Below are positions 1-6,815 of a DNA stretch of 64,000 nt, piece after piece. This stretch comes from Casimicrobiaceae bacterium (GTDB taxonomy: Bacteria; Pseudomonadota; Gammaproteobacteria; Burkholderiales; Casimicrobiaceae). The stretch spans positions 1 through 64,000 of the forward strand of contig JAPKHK010000007.1 of assembly GCA_026646885.1 (NCBI GenBank), read 5' to 3'. Numbering within the stretch: the stretch's first letter is position 1; every line of letters starts with the position of its first letter. The notes beneath the pieces were generated by a model that worked only from the letters and a program-made list of their open reading frames with translations, searched no databases and was not told the DNA's origin. The position numbers and the translations under genes were made by a program.

Positions 1-50
1 GCAAGAAGGAATGCGGAGAACAGTGGCCAAGGCGGGAAGAGATTAGTCAT
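1..50 (-). CDS. Partial cassette gene, start of unknown protein
   Basis: An ATG at 50 on the minus strand opens a frame (MTNLFPPWPLFSAF...) that runs off the left edge. A purine-rich GAGG lies upstream. It begins just past attC1, where the next cassette gene of a leftward array would be expected. The residues are hydrophobic and could be a signal or membrane segment. Only about 16 codons are visible, so no function can be given. Confidence 0.35.
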   Translation of the reverse strand, partial: MTNLFPPWPLFSAFLL

Positions 51-68
51 TGCGGCAACCTCGAATAG

Positions 69-164
69 GCCCAACGTTCGACGTAACCGGCGGGCGGAAG
101 CCGAAGGCTGGAGCGAACCCAACAGCGCAGCTGTTGGGCCGTCCGGTTGACGGCGGGGTTAGGC
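69..164 (-). other. attC site 1 of integron array
   Basis: It starts with the core GCCCAAC (69-75) and ends with GTTAGGC (158-164), with inverted arms between. The inner arms read CGTAACCGG on the left and CCGGTTGACG on the right, so the right arm has one extra base. In an attC that extra base belongs to the L'' box at the gene-proximal end, so the site serves a gene to its right read on the minus strand. It is 96 bp long. Confidence 0.88.
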
Positions 165-587
165 GCCATCGCGGTTCACAGCCTCCATGGTGATGCAGTA
201 CTCGTGAAACCCGACTGACTGCCAGAACTGGCGCGCTGTCTCGTTGCCCACGAGAACCTCGATTCGTACACGTTTGGCATTTTGCCACGCATTGGCCCAA
301 AGCCAGTTCAACGCCTCGCTGGCGATGCCTTTGCGGCGATGCTCGCGCAGGACGAAGAGTTGCCGGAGATAGACGAACTCTTCTTCCTCTCTGAACAGGG
401 CATAGCCAACCACCCGTGACTGCTCTTCGAAAACGACAGCGCTGTACTCTACTTGCAACCAACCTGCCATTCGCTCGGCGAGTTGAGAAAGAGCCATTGG
501 GTTGCGATGCCCTTCGTCCCGAATGAGCTGATTATTCAATGCCGCCAGGACGGCAACGTCTTCGTGTGTGGCAAAGCGGTAGAGCAT
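159..587 (-). CDS. GNAT-family N-acetyltransferase (cassette gene)
   Basis: A 142-residue acetyltransferase of the GNAT fold, which moves an acetyl group from acetyl-CoA to an amine; the substrate cannot be read. The acetyl-CoA-binding region is visible (LRQLFVLREHRRKGIASEAL, with R/Q-x-x-G-x-A near residues 92-100), followed by VLVGNETARQFWQSVGF, the usual last strand-helix. The ATG at 587 is chosen because the longer frame starts inside attC2. The TAA stop (159-161) lies within the GTTAGGC core of attC1, which is typical of gene cassettes. GNATs are among the commonest integron cargoes. Confidence 0.85.
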   Translation of the reverse strand: MLYRFATHEDVAVLAALNNQLIRDEGHRNPMALSQLAERMAGWLQVEYSAVVFEEQSRVVGYALFREEEEFVYLRQLFVLREHRRKGIASEALNWLWANAWQNAKRVRIEVLVGNETARQFWQSVGFHEYCITMEAVNRDGA

Positions 588-598
588 GGCTGACTGGC

Positions 599-694
599 GC
601 CTAACGTAGAAGTAACCGGCCGGCGGAGCGCGCCAGCGCGGAGCGAACCGGCAAGCCCTGCTTGCCGGCGGTCCGGTTGACTGCCGGGTTGGGC
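599..694 (-). other. attC site 2
   Basis: The outer cores are GCCTAAC (599-605) and GTTGGGC (688-694). The inner arms AGTAACCGG and CCGGTTGACT again have the extra base on the right arm, giving minus-strand polarity. The central part contains long inverted GC-rich arms. It is 96 bp long and closely resembles attC1, 4 and 5. Confidence 0.88.
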
Positions 695-724
695 TCAACT
701 GCGGCTAAATAAGAGAAGTGCATA

Positions 725-1135
725 TCAGGCAGAGAATCGTGTTGGAAAGACACGATAAACACCACGGGTTCCAATGAGGCCACCCACGCTAAGCATGAGG
801 AAATGAAATGGTTCAGTGACCTGCCCATTGTCTTTGATTAGCGCGAACAACACACCCCAAAGGCTGGAGAACAAAAAAGTTACAAACACGAAAACAGAAA
901 GGCCAAATGGCATGTGCCATGGCTTTGAAGATAGAGAAGGGCTGAGTGGTTTTTTGGTTGGGCCAAGCCGCCACAGTTCGAAAGAAAGTAACAGGAAAAA
1001 CGTTAGCGCTGAAACAGGTAAAGAGGCGGTGGCCAAGAGAAACGATCTGGGGATATAGCCGGGCGGGAAGGGTTCTGACATAAGAGCACCCCAGCCAGCG
1101 CAGAAAAAGAACCAGAAAACGTAAAACCGCTTCAT
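725..1135 (-). CDS. Small multipass membrane protein (cassette gene)
   Basis: A 136-residue protein of unknown family starting MKRFYVFWFFFCAGWG. Four hydrophobic stretches are visible: residues about 3-18, 31-50, 75-96 and 107-122. This implies an inner-membrane protein with three or four spans. The ATG at 1133-1135 is preferred over a start four codons upstream that would fall near attC3. The gene fills the cassette between attC3 and attC2, and its stop lies about 30 bp before attC2. No motif suggests a function. Confidence 0.6.
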   Translation of the reverse strand: MKRFYVFWFFFCAGWGALMSEPFPPGYIPRSFLLATASLPVSALTFFLLLSFELWRLGPTKKPLSPSLSSKPWHMPFGLSVFVFVTFLFSSLWGVLFALIKDNGQVTEPFHFLMLSVGGLIGTRGVYRVFPTRFSA

Positions 1136-1141
1136 TTTGAG

Positions 1142-1200
1142 GCCCAACGTTTGAGTTCAGCGGCGCGCTTTCGCGCGTCCGCTGGAACGATTGGTTGGGC
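1142..1200 (-). other. attC site 3 (59 bp)
   Basis: The cores GCCCAAC (1142-1148) and GTTGGGC (1194-1200) bound a compact 59-bp site, the classical '59-base element' length. The inner arms GTTCAGCGG and CCGCTGGAAC differ by one extra base on the right, so polarity is leftward. It follows the restriction-endonuclease gene by 2 bp. Confidence 0.85.
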
Positions 1201-1202
1201 AG

Positions 1203-2294
1203 TTACTGATGCCGCACAATAATCGCGTCTGAAAGGGTTGAATAACGATCGCCATCCCAATCAAACTCAATTCGCCGTCCGGGATTGTCGCCACATCCGT
1301 CCAAGTAGCTGCGAATCTTTTCTTCCATGAGCGGCTTCGCTCGCTTGAGTTTCCATGAATCGAAGTAGTTGCGTTGGTCGACGAGCACGAGAAACAAGCG
1401 GTTTGAAGCATCGAAACGACGGTCGCCCTGATTCTCGTAAAGCCAGCGAATTAAGCCGCTGGAGTCTGCCTCTATTTCGGTGACGAGCGTGTTTCGAAAA
1501 TTCACAAGCTCAACAATGAGTTGTCTGCACTCCGCCGCTGGATGGTCTGACACCTTCGCCCAAAGGTCTTGAAGAAGCGCGGCGTCAGCTAAGTCCGAGG
1601 AAATTGGCAGGCCGTGAGTGCGAGCGGCGCGCTTTAGCAGCGTCAGTTCAGGGCGGAGTGCCGCCGCTTGCCGCTTCTCTTTGAGATAGCCCTCGGGCAG
1701 GTAAGTTACTTTCAAATCGAACGGCGTGTCGCGGACGAAAAAATCAATCTTCTTCACCAGACCAACGGCTGGCAGAACGTTGGCATGGTCTTTGAAAATG
1801 TCCTCAATGATGATTGAAGTCCAGTGGTTATACCATGAGCAGACCACGTAGCCGCGTAGGCTGGTCAGTAACTCGTTTTCTACGCACCGGCAGAGCGCCT
1901 CGTAGTCCGTGATTTTCTTCACGTAATTGTCAACGATGGTTTTCTCCAGACTATTCTGGTGAAGGCCGCCCCAATTGAACTCCTGCACGCGGTAAAGCTG
2001 ATTGACCAACTCCGCTTCGTTGGCTCGGCGTTGCTCACGCTCCTCTCGGTAGATGTCGCGAGCGCATGCCGCAATCGTCTGAGCATTGATGCCAGCGCTG
2101 AACGCGGCATCGAACAGCTGACGTGCACCAACGTCCGGTCGCGCGATGCCGGCCGACTGAAACAGGCGCTCGAGATATTCTGTGCGGTTCAGAGAGCGCA
2201 GCTTGAGGAAGCGCCGTCCTTCAGCATCCGCAACAAGCTCGTTCAGTTTGTCTTGGCGAAACAGGGCGTCGGCCTGAGCGAAACTCAGCGGCAT
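1203..2294 (-). CDS. Putative type II restriction endonuclease, PD-(D/E)XK type
   Basis: A 363-residue protein directly downstream of a DNA methyltransferase gene. A PD-(D/E)XK-like signature is visible: D184 in KKIDFF, then D193-L-K195 in PFDLKVTYLP, with an acidic E164 upstream. This suits a Mg-dependent nuclease cutting unmodified DNA. The ATG at 2294 is preceded by an AAAGGA ribosome site and lies 2 bp after the methyltransferase stop, so translation is probably coupled, with modification made first. The stop lies 2 bp from attC3, placing both genes in one cassette. No cleavage site can be predicted. Assignment rests on the motif and the pairing, not on full-length similarity. Confidence 0.7.
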   Translation of the reverse strand: MPLSFAQADALFRQDKLNELVADAEGRRFLKLRSLNRTEYLERLFQSAGIARPDVGARQLFDAAFSAGINAQTIAACARDIYREEREQRRANEAELVNQLYRVQEFNWGGLHQNSLEKTIVDNYVKKITDYEALCRCVENELLTSLRGYVVCSWYNHWTSIIIEDIFKDHANVLPAVGLVKKIDFFVRDTPFDLKVTYLPEGYLKEKRQAAALRPELTLLKRAARTHGLPISSDLADAALLQDLWAKVSDHPAAECRQLIVELVNFRNTLVTEIEADSSGLIRWLYENQGDRRFDASNRLFLVLVDQRNYFDSWKLKRAKPLMEEKIRSYLDGCGDNPGRRIEFDWDGDRYSTLSDAIIVRHQ

Positions 2295-2296
2295 GA

Positions 2297-3772
2297 TTAT
2301 TCCTTTGGTGTTGGCAGAGTGAAAGCCCATCCTGGGATGTCGGCGAGCGAATGAGCCGCAGTCTTCGCACGGGAGAAGACGAGGCCATAATCTGTGCGCA
2401 ACGCCCCGTCCCGGTTATCCTGCACAACCGACGCCGCCGAATAAACCAGCGGGAAGCAACCGCAATACGTTATTCCAGCGGTGTCAGCACTGCTATTAAA
2501 GTTTTCCAGGAATTTCCAACTAGCCTCCGTCCGCGCGTTGAAGAACAGCACAAGGAAGCCGCTGTCGGTTAATTTACGGCTCGCGATTTCCAGAAACCTC
2601 GACATGGCTTCGTTGTAGACGATTGACTTCTTCCCGCGTTCCTTGGCATTCGATACCACGATTTCGGATTCAAACGGCGGCTCTTCGCCAAGGATGACAT
2701 TCCACATTTCCGAAAGCTCCAGATATGGAATCCGGTCACCATGCGGTGGATCAGTGATGACCAAATCAACCGACTTGTCGGGGAGTTGTGGAAGCAGCGC
2801 GAGACAATCGCCGTTCAGAATCGCGTAATCTGCATCGCCGACGCAAACAGCTGGGAAGTGGCCGGCTTTGGCAGAGATATGAGCGGATTCTGATTCCGCG
2901 ATCGCTTTGATGAGTTTCTTTACCCGTCGCTCAAAGCAATTCCAAACGTTGACTTCAAAATGCTGTTCGGGCCGCCAGTAGCCAATCACCCACGAGCCGA
3001 CTTCCATCTTCTCGCTGCTTGCGCCGGTCGTTTTGCCTCGGCCCGTGATGGCGAAGACCATCTTGCTCATCTGACCGACCGCAGCCGTCAATGCGAGCCG
3101 CATTGGCTCTCGTGCTGCCTCCGGCAGGTCATCAATCTCTGCTAATAGGAGTTCGATGTTGCGCAGTGCTCGCCCGGTGAACAAGTCTTTCAACGTGAGC
3201 GACGGCGAGGAATTGATACGCGAGTTCGTGAAAAATCGCGGCGCGCGCAACCGCTGCGGCCGATAGGACGCGAACCGCTCTACGAGCGAGATGTCCTGTT
3301 CGCTTGGCGGCAACTCCACACGATTGCGGCTCTCCCCGTTGGTCAGCCAGACCTTTTCCATTACACCATTGCGCCAGACGTAATGCGTGGCGGGTTTCTC
3401 CTGCGCCGTAGCGTAGCTTTCAAGAACCGCCTCTTTGACTACCGCGCTCACATACCGGAATGCCTCATCGAGCACGGCGGCCGTCGGCGGAGAAGCCAGC
3501 ATCCGAGTGAGGCGGACAGCAGTGGGATTGATGTCTATGCCAATCACGCGTCGCTTCAACTGAATCGCTTCCAGTGCTGAAATTCCAGATCCGAGAAATG
3601 GGTCAACCACCAGCCCGCCTTCCGGGCACAGCTGTTGGATTAGGTAACGCATCGGCTCAGCTGGCTTCTTGCCCCAATATTTGTGGAAGGCGTAAAGCCC
3701 GCGATAGGCCGCTGGATCAGCAAGACTATTGGCCGAAGGTGGAGTGACGAATTCAGGCAGGGTAAGTTGCAT
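2297..3772 (-). CDS. DNA methyltransferase (N6-adenine/N4-cytosine type) of an R-M cassette
   Basis: A 491-residue SAM-dependent DNA methyltransferase. The SAM-binding motif I is at residues 57-63 (DPFLGSG), followed by the acidic loop VIGIDINPTA. The catalytic motif is DPPH at 341-344, in DLVITDPPHGDRIPYLELS. Motif I precedes motif IV by about 280 residues, leaving room for a target-recognition region, which resembles the alpha order. The aromatic residue usual after DPP (Y/F/W) is replaced by His, a feature also of some group-specific methylases. The ATG at 3772 is chosen because longer frames begin in attC4. It is first gene of the R-M operon and would protect host DNA from the adjacent nuclease. 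Confidence 0.85.
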   Translation of the reverse strand: MQLTLPEFVTPPSANSLADPAAYRGLYAFHKYWGKKPAEPMRYLIQQLCPEGGLVVDPFLGSGISALEAIQLKRRVIGIDINPTAVRLTRMLASPPTAAVLDEAFRYVSAVVKEAVLESYATAQEKPATHYVWRNGVMEKVWLTNGESRNRVELPPSEQDISLVERFASYRPQRLRAPRFFTNSRINSSPSLTLKDLFTGRALRNIELLLAEIDDLPEAAREPMRLALTAAVGQMSKMVFAITGRGKTTGASSEKMEVGSWVIGYWRPEQHFEVNVWNCFERRVKKLIKAIAESESAHISAKAGHFPAVCVGDADYAILNGDCLALLPQLPDKSVDLVITDPPHGDRIPYLELSEMWNVILGEEPPFESEIVVSNAKERGKKSIVYNEAMSRFLEIASRKLTDSGFLVLFFNARTEASWKFLENFNSSADTAGITYCGCFPLVYSAASVVQDNRDGALRTDYGLVFSRAKTAAHSLADIPGWAFTLPTPKE

Positions 3773-3817
3773 TGTAAATTTTGGTCTCAGCGTTTTGGTG
3801 CGGTTAATTAATTGTCT

Positions 3818-3886
3818 GCCCAACGTAGAAGTAACCGGCGCTGCGCGGCTTTATCGCGCAGCGTCCGGTTGACTGCCGGGTTGGGC
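3818..3886 (-). other. attC site 4
   Basis: The cores are GCCCAAC (3818-3824) and GTTGGGC (3880-3886). The arms AGTAACCGGCGCTGCGC and GCGCAGCG-CCGGTTGACT pair around a short loop. The extra C is on the right arm, giving leftward polarity. It is 69 bp long. Confidence 0.9.
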
Positions 3887-4290
3887 TGCGGCGTGTGCCA
3901 AGGCACGGGAAGCAGAGCACGCGCAAAAGTCAGCCGCCGCGATACGGCGGCAGAACGAAGTGCGGCGGCCGAGCCGGCGCGGGTGTTGCTCCCGGCGGCG
4001 GCAGGAGCGGGAACGGTAGCCCTGCTGCGCCGAACGAAGGCACGGGCCAGCGCGAGCACGCGCGTTGGAACCCTGGCGGTCGGATGATTTCCAGAGCGGC
4101 CGAGAAGGAGGGGGTTCTTCCCGCTGCGGCAAACCGAGAGACAAGGGCGGTGGAATGGGTCTCGCGCTGGCTTGCGGCAGACGCGAGGGAGACGACGATT
4201 CCCTGCGGCGGCTGCAGGGGAAGCGGCGTGCGCCGGGGCGCTGCGGGTTGCGTTGGCGACTGTGCTCAACATGACCTCTGCGGCGGAAAA
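3887..4290. other. Integron cassette without a convincing gene
   Basis: This 404-bp segment lies between attC4 and attC5 and so is a cassette by position. Very high GC gives overlapping open frames on both strands, but all are Arg/Ala/Gly/Pro-rich, have no recognisable domain and run into the flanking attC sites. One minus-strand frame starting near 4272 could be a real cassette ORF. I do not call a gene. Geneless or promoter-carrying cassettes are known in chromosomal arrays. Confidence 0.5.
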
Positions 4291-4358
4291 GCCCAACGCC
4301 CAAGTAACCGGCCTTCGCCGGTCTTATGGCGAAGGTCCGGTTGACTGACGTGTTATGC
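4291..4358 (-). other. attC site 5
   Basis: The cores are GCCCAAC (4291-4297) and GTTATGC (4352-4358), with arms AGTAACCGGCCTTCGCC and GGCGAAGG-CCGGTTGACT. The extra base is on the right arm, giving leftward polarity. It is 68 bp long. Confidence 0.88.
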
Positions 4359-4382
4359 CTCATGGATTACAGGAGATGCGGA

Positions 4383-4670
4383 ATGAAAATGAAACACACG
4401 CCAGGCCCATGGACTGCGAACCTTGCGCCACAAGGCGGCTTTGACATTGAGAAAGACCCGAACGATCTTGGCCGATACATGGTACTGGCAACGCGGAATG
4501 CTGACGAAGCGCGGGCCGAAGAAATGCACGCAAACGCGCGCTTGATCGCTGCGGCCCCGGACTTGCTTGAGGCGCTGCGCGACATGGTGAGCGACCGCGA
4601 ATGCTTGAGCGAAGCAACCGTCGCTTTTGCAAAGGCGGCTATCGCAAAGGCGACAGGCCATGAGGCATAA
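4383..4670 (+). CDS. Small phage-type protein, antisense in its cassette
   Basis: A 95-residue protein starting MKMKHTPGPWTA and containing NARLIAAAPDLLEALRDM. This HTPGPW ... ARLIAAAPxLLEAL pattern marks a common phage/accessory family with no established function. GGAGA lies about 10 bp before the ATG at 4383. The TAA stop (4668-4670) falls inside the core GCATAAC of attC6. The gene is on the plus strand although attC5 and attC6 both have leftward polarity, so it sits backwards within its cassette and could not be read from a promoter at the array head. Confidence 0.7.
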   Translation: MKMKHTPGPWTANLAPQGGFDIEKDPNDLGRYMVLATRNADEARAEEMHANARLIAAAPDLLEALRDMVSDRECLSEATVAFAKAAIAKATGHEA

Positions 4671-4733
4671 CGTGGAGGTCACCGGCGCTGCGCGGCTTCT
4701 TCGCGCAGCGTCCGGTGGACCGCAGGGTTAGCC
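4665..4733 (-). other. attC site 6
   Basis: The cores are GCATAAC (4665-4671) and GTTAGCC (4727-4733). The arms GGTCACCGGCGCTGCGCGG and CGCGCAGCG-CCGGTGGACC have the extra C on the right, so polarity is leftward. Stop codons of the genes on both sides overlap the two cores. Confidence 0.88.
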
Positions 4734-5246
4734 GACACTTTGGCCACTACCTTGCGTCCTACCAAGGGTAGCAAGGTATTCCTTTCGCTGATAGTCAGTA
4801 AGACCCGGACAACGGCCGGATTGCCAGAGCATGACGAGTGCTTCAATGTTGGGAAGCCCGCCAAGGGCCGGAAGTGCATAGGTGGTGAGGCGCGCCGCAA
4901 TGTCTTTTGCAGCAGCGACTGCTTCAGCTTGTGTCATGACTTCCCACCATAGGTCGCTCCCTTCGGGCGACAAAGACCCAAGGCGCTCGCGCCAGTGTGC
5001 TTCTGGAATTGATGGCTTTCCAAAGTCGCGGACGTCAGGATAAATCAGCTCCGGTACAAAGACGCCTACATTGATAGTGAACTTGGCAAGTGCCGACGTA
5101 CTTTGCCGCGAGCCCTGAACCTCGATTAGGTGGACGACATTCTCTGACGTGCGCGAAAAAAGGGCGCCAGCTTTTCTGAACCCCAATGGATGCAGGAGCT
5201 GCTTTACCTCAGCAATGATTGGCGCCTTCAGTTCAGTGGGAGACAT
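4728..5246 (-). CDS. DUF4304-like protein (cassette gene)
   Basis: A 172-residue protein resembling the DUF4304 family: an N-terminal helix (ELKAPIIAEVKQLLHPLGF), then RKAGALFSRTSENVVHLIEVQGSR and a TINVGVFVPEL strand. Proteins of this family are cytoplasmic, have no known activity and are common in accessory regions. The ATG at 5246 follows attC7 closely. The TAA stop (4728-4730) is inside the GTTAGCC core of attC6, as expected for a gene in the natural cassette direction. Confidence 0.65.
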   Translation of the reverse strand: MSPTELKAPIIAEVKQLLHPLGFRKAGALFSRTSENVVHLIEVQGSRQSTSALAKFTINVGVFVPELIYPDVRDFGKPSIPEAHWRERLGSLSPEGSDLWWEVMTQAEAVAAAKDIAARLTTYALPALGGLPNIEALVMLWQSGRCPGLTDYQRKEYLATLGRTQGSGQSVG

Positions 5247-5253
5247 CGATGTC

Positions 5254-5324
5254 GGCTAACGTAGAGCTCAGGGGCGCGTAGCCGGCTTGCCGGCGGAGCG
5301 TCCCTCTGGAGCGCCTTGTTCGGC
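5254..5324 (-). other. attC site 7
   Basis: The outer cores are GGCTAAC (5254-5260) and GTTCGGC (5318-5324), slightly off consensus. The inner arms AGCTCAGGGGCGC and GTCCCTCTGGAGC have additional bases on the right, giving leftward polarity. The gene to its right reads through most of the site. Confidence 0.78.
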
Positions 5325-5870
5325 GCGAAGCTTTTCATCAACCTCACGGACTTCAGAAATTAACTCGTGCCCTTTGAAAAAGAGTGGAGAGAGAGGGTGG
5401 CGATTGTTGCCAAGGTCATCTTCTTTGGCTTCGGCTGTTAGTACCCCATTGCCGGTGAGAAAATAGAAACGTGTGTATGAAGGCTTGGGCAAGGGGTAGC
5501 TCTTGGTCGGCTGCGCCTCCTTGGAAAATTGCTGTGAGGCTTCGAGAAGTGACTGAGCCGCACGATGAGGACCAGCGTGTGGACCAAGCCCGATGATGCC
5601 GCCGCCGTTGCTGAAATAGAGGCTAACCGTGCCATCGGCTAATGCCACAAGTGAAGCAACAGCCTCCGGATAGCCAGTTTCCATTACGACACCCCACACT
5701 TCGTTGGTATCTTTCAGCTTAACGCCCACGCTTTCTGGCTTCGTGCCGAGCACCATGCTGCGGAGCCCAGAATATGCCCCCGCCACTTTATAGTCAGCAG
5801 CGCTGGCGCTGAGTGAAAAGAACCCAGCAATGAAGGAGAAGAAACTGGCCATAAGGAAAATGCGCTTCAT
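5268..5870 (-). CDS. Secreted protein of unknown function (cassette gene)
   Basis: A 200-residue protein with a clear signal peptide: MKRIF, a hydrophobic core (LMASFFSFIAGFFSLS), then ASAADY with likely cleavage after residue 24. The mature part is hydrophilic and shows a repeated glycine-rich turn (FSNGGGIIGLGPHAGPH). No known domain is recognised. The stop at 5268 lies inside attC7, so the last residues (about APEGRSAGKPATRP) are encoded by the recombination site itself. The ATG at 5870 is 10 bp from attC8. Confidence 0.6.
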   Translation of the reverse strand: MKRIFLMASFFSFIAGFFSLSASAADYKVAGAYSGLRSMVLGTKPESVGVKLKDTNEVWGVVMETGYPEAVASLVALADGTVSLYFSNGGGIIGLGPHAGPHRAAQSLLEASQQFSKEAQPTKSYPLPKPSYTRFYFLTGNGVLTAEAKEDDLGNNRHPLSPLFFKGHELISEVREVDEKLRAEQGAPEGRSAGKPATRP

Positions 5871-5879
5871 TGCGGTGAC

Positions 5880-5942
5880 GCCGAACGCAGAGCTAAGGGG
5901 CCGGCCGCTTGCGGACGGTCCCGCTTGAGCGCCGGGTTAGAG
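5880..5942 (-). other. attC site 8
   Basis: The outer cores are GCCGAAC (5880-5886) and GTTAGAG (5936-5942). The inner arms GAGCTAAGGGGCC and GTCCCGCTTGAGC have the extra bases on the right arm, so polarity is leftward. It is 63 bp long. Confidence 0.78.
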
Positions 5943-5969
5943 CGCTGCAACCAACGGAGACAGGAAGCC

Positions 5970-6224
5970 ATGCCGCAAAAAATGATAGTTGGGAAGATTG
6001 AATTTGTGCCGGCAATGCTGGACACGTTCAGCGCACAAGTGCACATAGACCTGCCGAAGTGGGCGGCTGTGAAGGCAGCGCGGGATGCTTTGCGAGAGGC
6101 AGCGAAAGTGCGCTGCACTTGCTCGGGGTTCGTGATCCAGTACGAAGGCGGATGCTGCTGCGAAAGCGGCAAAGGAAAGCGGGCGGCAGAAGATCGGCTG
6201 AAGCAGGCCATTGATGCGCTCTAA
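5970..6224 (+). CDS. Small Cys-containing protein, antisense in its cassette
   Basis: An 84-residue protein starting MPQKMIVGKIEFVPAML. A short segment near residues 49-64 is cysteine-rich (RCTCSGF then GGCCCESG) and could bind a metal, but no family is recognised. GGAAG stands before the ATG at 5970. The stop TAA overlaps the first core of attC9. As with the gene at 4383, it lies on the plus strand in an array whose attC sites all point left. Confidence 0.5.
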   Translation: MPQKMIVGKIEFVPAMLDTFSAQVHIDLPKWAAVKAARDALREAAKVRCTCSGFVIQYEGGCCCESGKGKRAAEDRLKQAIDAL

Positions 6225-6345
6225 CGTTTGAGCTGAGGGGCCGGAGCCGGTATGGCGCTTGGCCCGCGAGGCGGATGATGACAGCGAGCGCCTCGCGGGC
6301 CAAGTGCCATGCCGGTGGAGGTCCCGCTCCAGTGAAGGGTTAGGG
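6219..6345 (-). other. attC site 9 (long form)
   Basis: The cores are CTCTAAC (6219-6225) and GTTAGGG (6339-6345). The centre holds a long perfect-looking palindrome built from GGCACTTGGCCCGCGAGGC and its complement, which makes the site 127 bp. Its size and cores differ most from the others. Confidence 0.75.
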
Positions 6346-6389
6346 CGCACTCTCTGCTCGCCGCGGGGATAGCGCCGAAGCTTGACAAC

Positions 6390-6803
6390 TCAGCCCCCGG
6401 CTGGCGACTTGAACTTGCCTGGGCGCTCCATGGCTACCGATGACCGAGAGAAGCCCAGCTTCTCGTAGAAGGTTGCCACACCATCCGCGCGCCCCGCGCG
6501 TAGTACCCAGGTCATTCGCTCGTTGTTGCCCATTGCTGCGGCTACGAGTGCTCTGCCGATGCCGCGGCGCTGATGCGCAGGGTGCACAACGACCATGGAG
6601 ATATAGCCGTTCGTGAGCCCGTCGGTGAGTGCGCGCAGATAGCCCACCACCTCACCTTCGCGGACAGCTACCAGTGACAACTGCGACTGCGCGACAAGCA
6701 ACGCGAACTCTTCTGGTGTGGCGACCTGCCGTTCCCAGCCAGCGCCGAGTAGCAGTTGCCGCGCAGGCTCGAGTTCCTGCGACTGAATCGCTCGGACTTG
6801 CAT
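6390..6803 (-). CDS. GNAT-family N-acetyltransferase, first cassette
   Basis: A 137-residue GNAT acetyltransferase. The acetyl-CoA loop is VVVHPAHQRRGIGRALVAAA (HQRRGIG, residues about 75-81), followed by RAGRADGVATFYEKLGF, the C-terminal strand-helix. The substrate is unknown. The ATG at 6803 stands only a few bases after the CCCTAAC junction at 6809-6815, so this is the cassette nearest the array head and would be expressed first from any array promoter. Confidence 0.85.
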   Translation of the reverse strand: MQVRAIQSQELEPARQLLLGAGWERQVATPEEFALLVAQSQLSLVAVREGEVVGYLRALTDGLTNGYISMVVVHPAHQRRGIGRALVAAAMGNNERMTWVLRAGRADGVATFYEKLGFSRSSVAMERPGKFKSPAGG

Positions 6804-6808
6804 GTGCG

Positions 6809-6815
6809 CCCTAAC
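6809..6815 (-). other. Head-of-array junction (attI-type core)
   Basis: On the minus strand this reads GTTAGGG(C), the last recombination core before the first cassette. No paired attC arms are found on its right, unlike all the other cores, which is what an attI-cassette junction looks like. Confidence 0.5.

Noticed and set aside
3851-4363. Long ORFs across the cassette between attC4 and attC5
   Set aside because: They run into both attC sites and have composition expected from GC-rich non-coding sequence.
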